NCBI GenBank assembly: GCA_964407695.1 | Contig: CAYOWQ010000002.1 | Span: 248,001 to 312,000, forward strand | Direction: 5' to 3' | DNA length: 64,000 nt | DNA from: CAYOWQ01 sp964407695 | GTDB lineage: Bacteria; Planctomycetota; Phycisphaerae; Phycisphaerales; SM1A02 | Shown: piece after piece, positions 40,069 to 49,352 of the stretch | Layout of the letters: the number at the start of each line of letters is the position of its first letter | Numbering within the stretch: position 1 is the stretch's first letter | Program-made: the position numbers and the translations under genes | The notes under the pieces: generated by a model | The model's database searches: none | The model's input: only the letters and a program-made list of their open reading frames with translations | Told to the model about the DNA's origin: nothing

Positions 40069-40983
40069 GTGTCCGATTCTGCGCCCACCCCGAGATCCTC
40101 CTCCGAGGGCCTTGGCGAACTGATCATTTCGAAGCATGTCTCGTGCCGGCGCTGTGGATATGACCTCATCGGTCTGAATCACCGATCTCACTGCCCGGAA
40201 TGTGGCCTGGATGTCTGGGAGACCGTTACCCACATTGTCGATCCATCCGCCGAGCGATTCCCGAGACTTCGAAATCCCGTACGCGTCGGAAACGGCCTGC
40301 TTGCATTGATGTTGTGCATCCTTCTCGCCGCCATGCTGCAGGTGGCTGGGGCGGCGGGCGACCGTGTGGAAGATCTCCATGGGATCGCCTCCAACATTGC
40401 GCGATCGATTCCCAATTGGATTGGTTTGGCTTCATTGATTCCCGCAATCGGGGGGCTCATTGCCATCGCCGTCATCGCCACTCCACCACCCGAAGAACCG
40501 TCTCAGGGAGTTCGGGCCGACGTGCGGCGGCTCTGGATCGGGCTGCTGGGTTGGGCGCTGCTCTCGAGCCTGGTGCCGCTGGTACCGAGTGCCGATTCGC
40601 AGGAGCTGCTTCCGCTCTTCGGAAGACTCATGGCGGCGCCGTTCGCCATTATCGGTTTGCTTGGACTTCGGGGCCTTCTCAAGGCGATCGGCCAACGCAG
40701 TCGCAGCTACCGGAGGCTCAAGGGTGGTCGGCAGAGCATCGATGTCCTGATGGCAGCGCAGGTCGCCCGCGTCTCCTCCATCTTGCTCATTCTGTATGCC
40801 GAATTGGGTGTTCCCCAACCAGACTTGAGGGACTTTGGCAGGGTTATCATGGTCGCCACGGCACTCTTGATGATCATCGGCCTGATCTACCTCGTTGGGA
40901 ATGTCTGGCTCATTCGGCAGAGCCTGGTCCGACCGCCAGCGGGGTTGAATGAGATCGTCTCGAGGCCGACGGCCTTGCGGTAA
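40069..40983 (+). CDS. Zinc-ribbon membrane protein
   Basis: Protein of 304 residues with an N-terminal zinc ribbon CRRCGYDLIGLNHRSHCPECG, followed by five or six membrane helices (for example GLLALMLCILLAAMLQVAG, IGLASLIPAIGGLIAIAVIA, VIMVATALLMIIGLIYLVG). It belongs to the same loose planctomycete class as the genes at 23540 and 25829, but with the ribbon at the other end. Start is probably the GTG at 40069; no strong ribosome site. It is divergent from moxR across 96 bp. Function unknown. Confidence 0.75.
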   Translation: MSDSAPTPRSSSEGLGELIISKHVSCRRCGYDLIGLNHRSHCPECGLDVWETVTHIVDPSAERFPRLRNPVRVGNGLLALMLCILLAAMLQVAGAAGDRVEDLHGIASNIARSIPNWIGLASLIPAIGGLIAIAVIATPPPEEPSQGVRADVRRLWIGLLGWALLSSLVPLVPSADSQELLPLFGRLMAAPFAIIGLLGLRGLLKAIGQRSRSYRRLKGGRQSIDVLMAAQVARVSSILLILYAELGVPQPDLRDFGRVIMVATALLMIIGLIYLVGNVWLIRQSLVRPPAGLNEIVSRPTALR

Positions 40984-41001
40984 CCCGACCTGTCGAGTGA
41001 T

Positions 41002-43482
41002 TCAGTTGCAGGCTGCCGCCTCCTGAGCGCAGTAGAGATCCCACTGGGTCGTGCAGCAATACTCATCCTGAGCGCAAACGATGGCGCAACATGCCGAATC
41101 ATTGCATGCCGCATGTGGGTGCGCCACGCTGCACGAGCCCGATGCTTCGCCGCAGGCCTCCGGCGCGCTGCACAGTCCGGTGCAGAACTCCGCGGCCAGC
41201 GCGGCACAGCACTGATCCCACGAATCATTGCAACACGTCGGATCGACGGCACAGACCGCCGCCATGCACTCCGGATTAGCGCATCCGGGATTGTCGTGGG
41301 TCTCACAACAGTCATAGATCAGCAGATACGCGCTGCACCCATCGGTTCCGAACGAAAGCAAGAGCAGCGCCAAATCGCCGTGGCCAATGACCCCGTTGCA
41401 GTCGAGATCGCCTGGGAATCCGGGTGGGCCGGCGATCCCCCAGAAACCGAGGAGAATTGCCAGATCGACGCCGTTCACATTGCCGGAACCGTCGATATCC
41501 GCCGGACAGGGAGGCAACTCAACGCACACTTCCTGGCAATCGGGAACGCCGTCGTTGTCAGAATCCGTGGGATCGTCGGGTACACCGCACCCGCACACTC
41601 CGGGCCCCGTCTTCGTTGGATCCAGATCGCAATCGTCGTCGCAATCATTGACGCCGTCATCGTCGGCGTCGGCGGTGGGATCACAGTTGCATGGGTCACC
41701 GCTTCCCTCACAGGCATTGCCGACTCCATCGCGATCATCATCCGCCTGATCCGCGTTGGCAATGGCAGGACAGTTGTCACACGCGTCGCCCACACCATCC
41801 TCATCAACATCCTGTTGATTCGGATTGAACACCCCTGGACAGTTGTCGACATCGTCAAAAGCGCCATCCCCATCTGAATCATCACAGGTATCGCCGATGC
41901 CGTCGTCGTCGGTGTCATTCTGATTTGGATTGAATACCGCAACGCAGTTGTCGCAGGCGTCACCGACACCGTCCATGTCGGTATCCGACTGATCCGGATT
42001 GGCAACCTCGACGCAGTTGTCGTTGCGGTTCACGACGCCGTCATCATCGGTGTCGCGCTCGCACACATCGCCGATGCCATCGCCATCTCCATCCTCCTGA
42101 TCCGGATTGACAACGTTCGCACAGTTGTCGCATTCATCACCGATGCCGTCCCGATCGGTATCGACCTGTTTCGGATTCACGACCAAGGGACAATTGTCGC
42201 AGGCATCTCCGACGTCGTCTCCGTCCTGGTCCAACTGGTCGCGATTGGCATTGTCCGGGCAGTTGTCGCATGCATCCGCCACGCCGTCACCGTCGGTATC
42301 TCGCTGATCCGGGTTCGGAATTTCCGGACAATTGTCCATGCAATCCCCGACACCGTCATCGTCGCCGTCGATGTCCTTCTCGCCGCAGCCGCATAATCCC
42401 GGAATCGTCTTCTCTTCGTCACTCGGGCAACCGTCGTAGCAGTCGGGGTGCCCGTCCCCATCCGAATCCGGATCGTCGCAATGGCAGTCCGCCGGTGCAC
42501 CGGTGATCGAAACCTGCAGTTGCCCCCACGTAATGTCCAGTCCGGGCAGGCCGAACACGATGGTCGCTGCGTCTCGGCTCGCCGGACTCGCGTTGCATTC
42601 CACCACAATTGGCGGGTTGTGTGCTGCATAGATCGCTTCAATCCCCAGGCAAATGGTTTGAGCGCATTGAAGGATTGACTGGCTTCTCGTGATCTCGAAG
42701 CACGGAATGATCGCATCGAAGCCCACGTATGGATCATTCGGACCTGAGGATTCGTGGTGCGCCCGCGGCCAGATCGTCATCTTCGTGCCCGCCGGGCAGT
42801 CGCCGGAGATGGTCATGACGAATTTTCCATTCACCAGCGTGCCGACAAAGAGGCCATCATTCAAACCCGCGGCACCGCCCGATGTCGGCGTGAACACCGT
42901 GTCGGTCATGATGCCGGGCTTGTCGGTCTGCCACACCCAAGGTCCCCCACCGATGGCTGCGTTGGCGACATTGATCAACGGGTATTGCCCCTCACCGACG
43001 CCCGCCATCACGTGAACCGTTCCCGTTCCTGCAGGAACGGGCCCCACCTGCGTCACCAGCCCGCCTTCGGTCACGCTCAACACCCGAAATGCCAGTGCGT
43101 AGGGGCTTCCTTCCACCATGCCAACAACGCAGTAGTCCGCCGGATCCGCACTTGGAAACGACCCGCCGACGGTAACCGTCGTGCCCGACCCGCCTTCCTT
43201 GGGGAAAACCTCGTTCACGCCAAGACACAGATTGAGGTCAACCGGCCCCCAGTCGCTCAATAGAAGGCCAAGGTCCGCCCCATCGACGCCCCCATCCCCG
43301 TTCAGATCGGCCAACCCATCGCGGCCCCAAGAACTCAACAGCAACCCAAGGTCAGCGCCATCCACCAGGTCGTCGCCGTTCAGGTCGGCGGGAATGCAAG
43401 GTGAACCGCCCACGGCCGCCGAGGCTGCCGTCGCGATCGTGCACAACCCGGCCACGGCCCATCGACACTGCATTCGGCTCAT
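41002..43482 (-). CDS. Secreted thrombospondin-type-3 repeat protein with two dockerin modules
   Basis: Exported protein of 826 residues. After a signal peptide (cleaved near residue 23) comes a dockerin-like pair right at the N-terminus (about 29-78), then a beta domain of about 230 residues, a run of around ten thrombospondin type 3 calcium repeats (DTDGDGVADACDNCP type, about 335-640), a second, diverged dockerin-like pair (DIDGSGNVNGVDLAILL, DLDCNGVIGHGDLALLL), and two cysteine-rich modules at the C-terminus (about 720-826) like the one in the caspase-like protein. GGGAG lies 5 bases before the ATG at 43482. Likely an extended, calcium-stabilised extracellular protein; no enzyme motif seen. 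Confidence 0.88.
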   Translation of the reverse strand: MSRMQCRWAVAGLCTIATAASAAVGGSPCIPADLNGDDLVDGADLGLLLSSWGRDGLADLNGDGGVDGADLGLLLSDWGPVDLNLCLGVNEVFPKEGGSGTTVTVGGSFPSADPADYCVVGMVEGSPYALAFRVLSVTEGGLVTQVGPVPAGTGTVHVMAGVGEGQYPLINVANAAIGGGPWVWQTDKPGIMTDTVFTPTSGGAAGLNDGLFVGTLVNGKFVMTISGDCPAGTKMTIWPRAHHESSGPNDPYVGFDAIIPCFEITRSQSILQCAQTICLGIEAIYAAHNPPIVVECNASPASRDAATIVFGLPGLDITWGQLQVSITGAPADCHCDDPDSDGDGHPDCYDGCPSDEEKTIPGLCGCGEKDIDGDDDGVGDCMDNCPEIPNPDQRDTDGDGVADACDNCPDNANRDQLDQDGDDVGDACDNCPLVVNPKQVDTDRDGIGDECDNCANVVNPDQEDGDGDGIGDVCERDTDDDGVVNRNDNCVEVANPDQSDTDMDGVGDACDNCVAVFNPNQNDTDDDGIGDTCDDSDGDGAFDDVDNCPGVFNPNQQDVDEDGVGDACDNCPAIANADQADDDRDGVGNACEGSGDPCNCDPTADADDDGVNDCDDDCDLDPTKTGPGVCGCGVPDDPTDSDNDGVPDCQEVCVELPPCPADIDGSGNVNGVDLAILLGFWGIAGPPGFPGDLDCNGVIGHGDLALLLLSFGTDGCSAYLLIYDCCETHDNPGCANPECMAAVCAVDPTCCNDSWDQCCAALAAEFCTGLCSAPEACGEASGSCSVAHPHAACNDSACCAIVCAQDEYCCTTQWDLYCAQEAAACN

Positions 43483-43794
43483 CTCTACTCCCTCACGAAC
43501 AACGACGATCCGTCGCTGATTCAATCCATCGTATCGCGTGCGATCGCTGATTGGCACCGCCGACTGTCAGTTTGGCAGGCCGGGCCGCTTTATCGCCCAT
43601 CCGTTGTCAAAGCGGCGGCACCAAAGTCACCATGGTCCATGTCGCAACCATCTGCAAAATATGTGTTTATAGACATCTTCCCATGACAACACGGCTGGCG
43701 CGATATTTGTAGCCCACCAGACGACGCTGCAATTTTGCAAGACTTTGCACCCCGTCCTACTTCGACTTTGATCCCTCTATAGGAGATTCGGCTC
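43483..43794. other. Divergent promoter region upstream of groL1
   Basis: No gene in 312 bp between the divergent dockerin gene and groL1. The right half is AT-richer (GCAAAATATGTGTTTATAGA near 43654), where a heat-shock promoter would be expected. I looked for the CIRCE operator (TTAGCACTC-N9-GAGTGCTAA) and did not find it. AGGAGA precedes the groL1 ATG. Confidence 0.55.
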
Positions 43795-45480
43795 ATGGCC
43801 GTAAAGGAACTCGCCTTCGACGTTGACGCCCGACGCAAGCTGCTTGCCGGCGTCGAGAAGCTCGCCGCCGCCGTCAAGAGCACTCTCGGCCCTCGCGGCC
43901 GCAGTGCCGTGATCGACAAGTCTTGGGGAGGCCCCACCGTCACCAAGGACGGCGTCACCGTTGCCGAGGAGATCGAACTTCGCGACAAGGTTGAGAACAT
44001 GGGCGTCCAGCTTGTGAAGCAGGCGGCCTCCAAGACCAGCGAAGACGCCGGCGACGGCACGACCACCGCCACGGTGCTCGCCGAAGCCCTCTTCAAGGCC
44101 GGCCTGAAGCAGATCACCGCCGGTGTCGATGCCAATGCCCTCGTTCGCGGCATGCGAAAAGGTGTCGAGGCCGTCGTTGAGCAGATTCAGTCGATGGCCA
44201 AGCCCATCGACCTCAAGCGCAAAGATGAAATCGCTGCGGTGGCAACCATTTCCGCCAACAACGATACCGAGATCGGGAAGATCATGGCCGACGCCTTCGA
44301 GAAGGTTGGCAAGGACGGCGTGATCACCGTTGAAGAAGGCAAGAGCCTCGAGACCTATGTCGATGTGGTTGAAGGCATGCAATTCGATCGCGGCTATCTC
44401 AGCCCGAATTTCGTCACCAACGCCGACGACATGACCGTCGAGTTCGACAAGCCGCTGATCCTCATTCACGAAGACAAGATCGATTCGATTCAGAAGCTCA
44501 TCCCCTTCCTGGAGAAGGTGATGGACGCCAAGAAGCCCCTCGTGATCATCGCCGAAGAGGTTTCCGGCGAAGCCCTCTCCACGCTCGTGATCAACAAGCT
44601 TCGCGGCGTGCTCAATGTCTGTGCTGTGAAGGCGCCCGGTTATGGAGATCGCCGCAAGGCCATGCTTCAGGACCTCGCGGTGCTTACCGGCGCTACCGCC
44701 ATCATGAAGGACCTTGGCATCGAGCTCGACAAGGTCACCCTGCAGCAGCTGGGCCAGGCCAAGAAGGTCGAGATCGACGGTGACAACACCACCATCATCG
44801 AAGGCGCCGGCTCCACCAAGGACATCAAGTCCCGCATCGAGCAGATCCGCCGCGAGATTGAACTCACAGATTCCGACTACGACCGCGAGAAGCTTCAGGA
44901 GCGTCTCGCCAAGCTTGCCGGCGGCGTGGCCCAGATCAACGTCGGTGCTGCTTCCGAGAGCGAACTCAAGGAAAAGAAGGCCCGCGTTGAGGACGCCCTT
45001 CACGCCACCCGCGCTGCGGTTGAGGAAGGCATCGTGCCGGGAGGTGCGGTGTCGTTCGTTCGGGCTATCTCTTCTCTCGATAAGGCCCGCAAGGCGTGCA
45101 AGGGTGACGAAGCGTTCGGCGTCGACGTCGTGAAAGAGGCACTCACCGTGCCGCTGCGCACCATCGCCGACAACGCCGGCGAAAAGGGCACCGTCGTCGT
45201 CGCCAAGGTGAGCGAACTCACCGGCGCCAACGGTTTCAACGCCCTCACCCGTGAATACACCGACCTGCTCAAGGCCGGCGTCATCACGCCCGCCAAGGTC
45301 GATCGCACCGCGCTGCAGAATGCCGCGTCCGTCGCCGGGCTCCTCCTCACCTGCGATTGCATCGTCACCGAAGCCCCGAAGGAAAAGGATGATCACGCCG
45401 GACACGACCACGGCCATGGCCACGGCGGCGGCATGCCGGGCATGGGCGGAATGGGTGGCATGGGCGGGATGGGATTCTGA
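43795..45480 (+). CDS. groL: Chaperonin GroEL, copy 1 (His-rich, GGM tail)
   Basis: 60-kDa chaperonin of 561 residues. Motifs include STLGPRGRSAVIDKSWGGP, ATP-site GDGTTT in EDAGDGTTTATVLAEAL, AEEVSGEALSTLVINKLRG, and ALHATRAAVEEGIVPGG. The C-terminus is histidine-rich (GHDHGHGHGGG) before the classical GMGGMGGM tail that fills the cavity. It is first in the cluster and is followed by groS after 80 bp, where a hairpin lies. With groS it probably forms the working folding machine, since it keeps the canonical tail. Confidence 0.97.
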   Translation: MAVKELAFDVDARRKLLAGVEKLAAAVKSTLGPRGRSAVIDKSWGGPTVTKDGVTVAEEIELRDKVENMGVQLVKQAASKTSEDAGDGTTTATVLAEALFKAGLKQITAGVDANALVRGMRKGVEAVVEQIQSMAKPIDLKRKDEIAAVATISANNDTEIGKIMADAFEKVGKDGVITVEEGKSLETYVDVVEGMQFDRGYLSPNFVTNADDMTVEFDKPLILIHEDKIDSIQKLIPFLEKVMDAKKPLVIIAEEVSGEALSTLVINKLRGVLNVCAVKAPGYGDRRKAMLQDLAVLTGATAIMKDLGIELDKVTLQQLGQAKKVEIDGDNTTIIEGAGSTKDIKSRIEQIRREIELTDSDYDREKLQERLAKLAGGVAQINVGAASESELKEKKARVEDALHATRAAVEEGIVPGGAVSFVRAISSLDKARKACKGDEAFGVDVVKEALTVPLRTIADNAGEKGTVVVAKVSELTGANGFNALTREYTDLLKAGVITPAKVDRTALQNAASVAGLLLTCDCIVTEAPKEKDDHAGHDHGHGHGGGMPGMGGMGGMGGMGF

Positions 45481-45498
45481 TCAATCAATAAGTTGCAC

Positions 45499-45522
45499 CC
45501 CGCACCCATGCGTGCGGGTGCG
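45499..45522 (+). other. Intercistronic hairpin between groL1 and groS
   Basis: CCCGCAC-CCATGC-GTGCGGG forms a seven-base-pair stem; an alternative pairing of CGCACCC with GGGTGCG overlaps it. There is no T run. It may process or stabilise the transcript and set the groL/groS ratio. Confidence 0.6.
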
Positions 45523-45560
45523 GTTCGACATACAGCACACTCTCTCGGAGACAACTCTCA

Positions 45561-45851
45561 ATGGCCGTCAAGCCCCTCGAAGATCGCATTCTCATCAAGC
45601 CCCTCGACCCCGAAACCAAGACCTCTTCAGGCATCTTCCTGCCCGAATCGGCCAAGGAGAAGCCCATGCAGGGCAAGGTGGTCGCCTGCGGCCCCGGCAA
45701 GATGCTCGACAACGGCGAACGCGTCAGCGTCTCGGTCAAGGTCGGCGACACTGTCGTCTTCGGCAAGTACGCCGGAACTGAAATCGAGATCAAGAACGTG
45801 TCCCACGTGATCATGCGCGAGAGCGAACTGCTCGGCGTGATCGAGAAGTAA
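45561..45851 (+). CDS. groS: Co-chaperonin GroES
   Basis: 10-kDa cap of the chaperonin, 96 residues. It begins MAVKPLEDRILIKPLDPE, has the mobile loop (ETKTSSGIFLPESAKEKP) that binds GroEL, and ends ELLGVIEK. It sits between the two groL copies, reversed from the common groS-groL order, and is followed 40 bp downstream by groL2. Confidence 0.98.
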   Translation: MAVKPLEDRILIKPLDPETKTSSGIFLPESAKEKPMQGKVVACGPGKMLDNGERVSVSVKVGDTVVFGKYAGTEIEIKNVSHVIMRESELLGVIEK

Positions 45852-45891
45852 TTTCCGAAGGCATCGAGTCACTCAGGCAACAAAGAGAACC

Positions 45892-47511
45892 ATGACCAGC
45901 AAACAAATGAAGTTCGACTCCGCCGCCCGCATCGAGTTCAAGCGCGGCGTTGAGAAGATTGCCCAGGCCGTCGCCGTCACCATGGGCCCCACCGGACGCA
46001 ATGTCGTCATCCAGAAGTCCTTTGGCGGTCCCACAGTCACAAAGGACGGCGTCTCCGTGGCCAAGGAAGTGGAACTCCCCCAAGCCTTTGAAAACATGGG
46101 CGCGAAAATGGTGCATCAGGTCGCCAAGAAGACCGCCGATGTCGCCGGCGACGGGACGACCGCGGCCACCGTGCTCGCCAATGCCATTTTCTCTTCGGGC
46201 CTTAAGCACATCACCTCCGGCGCCAACGCCGTGGCCGTGCAGCGAGGCATCAACGACGCGGCCGCCGCCGCCTGCGATGCCATCACGGAAATGGCCCAGA
46301 AGTGCAAGGGCAAGAACGACCTCCAGAAGGTCGCCACAGTTTCCGCCAACCACGATGTCCAGATCGGTGAGTTGATCGCCGAGGCGATCGACAAGGTTGG
46401 TGCGGAAGGCGTTGTTGAAGTCGAGGAAGGCAAGGCCGCCGAAACCACGCTCGACTATGTCGAGGGCATGGCCTTCGATAAGGGCTTCCTCTCACCCTAC
46501 TTCATGACCGACCCGAAAAAGGCTGAGTGCGTGCTCGAAAATCCGCTCATCCTGATTCACGAGAAGAAGATTTCAAATCTCGCCGACCTCCTTCCTCTGC
46601 TGAACAAGATCGCCACCGGCGGCAAGCCGCTGCTCATCATCGCCGAGGAGGTTGAAAACGAAGCGCTGGCCGCTCTCGTCGTCAACCGACTCCGCGGCGT
46701 GCTGCAGGTCTGTGCCGTGAAGGCGCCCGGCTTCGGCGACCGCCGAAAGGCCATGCTCGGCGATATCGCCACGCTCACCGGCGGCACCTTCTTTGCCGAA
46801 GATCTCGGCCGCACGCTTGAGGACGTCCAGCTCAACGAGCTCGGCACCGCCAAGAAGGTCGTCATCAACAAGGACGAGACCACCATTATTCAGGGCGCCG
46901 GCAAGAAGAAGGACATCGAAGCCCGCGCTGCCCAGATCAAGAACCAGCACGAGAAGTCCACGTCGGATTACGACCGCGAAAAGCTGATGGAGCGACTCGC
47001 CAAGCTGACCGGCGGCGTCGCCATCATCTCTGTCGGCGCCCCGACCGAAACCGCCATGAAGGAGCGCAAGGATCGCGTCGACGACGCGCTCCACGCCACC
47101 CGGGCGGCCGCGAAGGAAGGATTTGTTCCCGGCGGCGGCGTGGCCTTCATCCGCGCCATCGAAGCAGTTGAAAACGCCAAGAAGAAGGGCAAGGGCGACG
47201 AGAAGGTCGGCTATGAAATCGTTGCCGAAGCTCTCGAGTCGTGCTGCAAGCAGATCGCCGAAAACTCCGGAGCCGACGGCGACCTCGTCGTCGAGAAGGT
47301 CAAGGAAGGCGGCAAGACTCCTGGATTCGGCTTCAACGCGTCAACCGGCGAATACGAAGACCTCATCAAGGCTGGAATCATCGACCCCGCCCTTGTCGCC
47401 AAGACCGCCCTCCAGAACGCGGCCAGCGTTGCCGGCCTGATGCTCACCACTGACGTCGTGATCACCGAGCTGAAGGATGACGCTGAACCGATTGAGGATG
47501 CGGTGGCGTAA
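45892..47511 (+). CDS. groL2: Chaperonin GroEL, copy 2 (no GGM tail)
   Basis: Second GroEL of 539 residues. ATP-binding and apical motifs are kept (TMGPTGRNVVIQKSFGGP, DVAGDGTTAATVLANAI, ALHATRAAAKEGFVPGGG), but the C-terminus ends in ITELKDDAEPIEDAVA without Gly-Gly-Met repeats. It is clearly diverged from copy 1. Multiple GroELs with one canonical and one tail-less are known in several phyla and are thought to divide substrates; here both would share one GroES. It is followed 73 bp downstream by dnaJ. Confidence 0.97.
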   Translation: MTSKQMKFDSAARIEFKRGVEKIAQAVAVTMGPTGRNVVIQKSFGGPTVTKDGVSVAKEVELPQAFENMGAKMVHQVAKKTADVAGDGTTAATVLANAIFSSGLKHITSGANAVAVQRGINDAAAAACDAITEMAQKCKGKNDLQKVATVSANHDVQIGELIAEAIDKVGAEGVVEVEEGKAAETTLDYVEGMAFDKGFLSPYFMTDPKKAECVLENPLILIHEKKISNLADLLPLLNKIATGGKPLLIIAEEVENEALAALVVNRLRGVLQVCAVKAPGFGDRRKAMLGDIATLTGGTFFAEDLGRTLEDVQLNELGTAKKVVINKDETTIIQGAGKKKDIEARAAQIKNQHEKSTSDYDREKLMERLAKLTGGVAIISVGAPTETAMKERKDRVDDALHATRAAAKEGFVPGGGVAFIRAIEAVENAKKKGKGDEKVGYEIVAEALESCCKQIAENSGADGDLVVEKVKEGGKTPGFGFNASTGEYEDLIKAGIIDPALVAKTALQNAASVAGLMLTTDVVITELKDDAEPIEDAVA

Positions 47512-47584
47512 CGAAGTCCGAAGACAGAAGAACGAAGACAGAATCGAGCGGACTTGGGAGACCAAGTCCGTTCTCTTAGAACGA

Positions 47585-48733
47585 ATGCCTACGACTCGCG
47601 ACTATTACGAAGTGCTCTCGGTGGAAAAGACCGCCAGTGGCGATGAGATCAAGCGATCCTATCGCCGTCTGGCGATGAAGTATCACCCTGATCGCAACCC
47701 GGGCGATGCAGAAGCCGAAGCCAAGTTCAAGGAGTGCGCTGAGGCATACGAAGTCCTCGCCGACCCCGAGAAGCGCGCCCGCTACGACCAGTACGGCCAT
47801 GCCGGCCTGCGCTCTACCCCCGGCCACGATTTCCGCAATATGCATGTCGAGGACATCTTCTCGATGTTCAATGACATCTTCGGCGGCGGCGGTGGATTCG
47901 GCGGCCGTGCCCAGGGTCAGCGCCGGGGCGTCGCTCGTGGCTATGACCTTGAGACCGAGGTCGAAATCACCCTCGAAGAAGTTCTCACCGGGTGCGAGCG
48001 CGAGGTTGAATTCAAACGTCTCGACGTGTGTCAGACCTGCAAGGGCTCCGGCGCCAAGCCCGGCACCGAACCCGTCAAGTGCCCCACCTGCCAGGGTCAC
48101 GGCCAGGTCCAGCAGGCCGGTCTCGGCGGCATGTTCCGCATGGTCACGACCTGCCCGAACTGTCGAGGCCGTCGCACCATCGTGGTCGACAAATGTGCCG
48201 ACTGCCGCGGCGCCGGTCGCGTGAGCCTGAAGCGAAAAATCTCCGTCAAGGTCCCGCAAGGGATCATGGATGGCCAGGTCATTCGCGTGACCGGCGAGGG
48301 CGAACCACCGGCTCCGGAGTTGAGCCAGTCCGGCGAAGGCGTTCGTGGCGATCTTCACGTTGTGGTGCGCGTGCAGGATCATGATCGCTTCGAGCGATCC
48401 AACGATGATCTGCTCCTTGCCGTCCCCGTCGCATTTGCGCAGGCGGCGCTTGGCGCCAATGTCGAGGTACCCACGCTCGACGGCCCGGCGACCTTCGAGA
48501 TCCCCGCAGGGTCGCAGCACGGCACCCTGTTCAGGATTCGCGAAAAGGGGCTTCCCAATCTCCGCACGCGACAGCGTGGCGATCTCGTCGTGGTGCTGCA
48601 GCTTGTCGTTCCCCAGCGACTCTCCGATTCCCAGAAGAAACTGCTTCAGGAGTATGCCAAGACCGAAAAACTTGATATTGCCCCCGAAAAGCCTTCAATC
48701 TGGGACAAGATCAAGGACCAGTTCCGCGGCTGA
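47585..48733 (+). CDS. dnaJ: Chaperone DnaJ (Hsp40)
   Basis: Co-chaperone of DnaK, 382 residues. The J domain has the HPD triad (MKYHPDRNPGD), followed by a Gly/Phe-rich region (FGGGGGFGGRAQG) and the zinc domain with four CxxC repeats: CQTCKGSG, CPTCQGHG, CPNCRGRR and CADCRGAG. The third lacks the usual final glycine. Start at ATG 47585 (MPTTRDYYEVL) has no clear ribosome site. grpE follows after 34 bp; dnaK is not in the window. Confidence 0.97.
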   Translation: MPTTRDYYEVLSVEKTASGDEIKRSYRRLAMKYHPDRNPGDAEAEAKFKECAEAYEVLADPEKRARYDQYGHAGLRSTPGHDFRNMHVEDIFSMFNDIFGGGGGFGGRAQGQRRGVARGYDLETEVEITLEEVLTGCEREVEFKRLDVCQTCKGSGAKPGTEPVKCPTCQGHGQVQQAGLGGMFRMVTTCPNCRGRRTIVVDKCADCRGAGRVSLKRKISVKVPQGIMDGQVIRVTGEGEPPAPELSQSGEGVRGDLHVVVRVQDHDRFERSNDDLLLAVPVAFAQAALGANVEVPTLDGPATFEIPAGSQHGTLFRIREKGLPNLRTRQRGDLVVVLQLVVPQRLSDSQKKLLQEYAKTEKLDIAPEKPSIWDKIKDQFRG

Positions 48734-48767
48734 CGGCTGATTTGAAATCTCTCATCCACGTTCTGTC

Positions 48768-49316
48768 ATGAATTCTGATCCAATCAACGGCGCTACCCTC
48801 CCTCAAGACATGCATCCGGACGCTGACCAAAACTCTCCCGATCTCGATCAGGCTCACGCCGACGACGATCCCATCGCCCGGCTCACCCTCGAGCGCGACG
48901 AGGCGGTCGCCGCCCGCCAGCGCGCCTTGGCCGACTTCCGCAACTTTCAGCGCCGTGCGGAAGAGAATGAATCCCGCGCCCGCACGATGGGAATCTTCAA
49001 GGTCGCCCGCAGCCTGGTCACGGTGCTTGACCACTTCGACCTTGCCCTCGCCCACGAACCTGCCAAGGCCACGACCGACCAGATCCTGGCGGGAATGAAA
49101 CTCATTCGCGACGAAATGGCCAAACTCCTCGAATCCAACGGCGTCTCCGTCATCTCACCGAAGACGGGCGACGAGTTCGATCCCGGCCGTCACGAAGCCG
49201 TGATGAAGCAGGCCGCCGATGGCGTCGAGACCGACCATGTCGTCACCATGTTCCAACCCGGTTACGCCATGAACGACCTCGTCATCCGCCCGGCCAAGGT
49301 CTCCATCGCTCAGTAA
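48768..49316 (+). CDS. grpE: Nucleotide exchange factor GrpE
   Basis: Exchange factor for DnaK, 182 residues. The long N-terminal coiled coil (RLTLERDEAVAARQRALADFRNFQRRAEE) and the C-terminal beta wing (FDPGRHEAV and MFQPGYAMNDLVIRPAKV) are typical. The N-terminal 35 residues are acidic and disordered. Forms an operon with dnaJ. Confidence 0.96.
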   Translation: MNSDPINGATLPQDMHPDADQNSPDLDQAHADDDPIARLTLERDEAVAARQRALADFRNFQRRAEENESRARTMGIFKVARSLVTVLDHFDLALAHEPAKATTDQILAGMKLIRDEMAKLLESNGVSVISPKTGDEFDPGRHEAVMKQAADGVETDHVVTMFQPGYAMNDLVIRPAKVSIAQ

Positions 49317-49352
49317 TCGTCCGACCGCCCCCACGTCGATCCTCTGCAACCC

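Noticed and set aside
43483..43794. CIRCE heat-shock operator before groL1
   Set aside because: No TTAGCACTC-N9-GAGTGCTAA or close variant is present.
43777..45423. Long minus-strand open frame of about 548 codons opposite groL1
   Set aside because: Mirror of a GC-rich coding gene; reads as acidic low-complexity protein without family resemblance, and groL1 on the plus strand is unambiguous.
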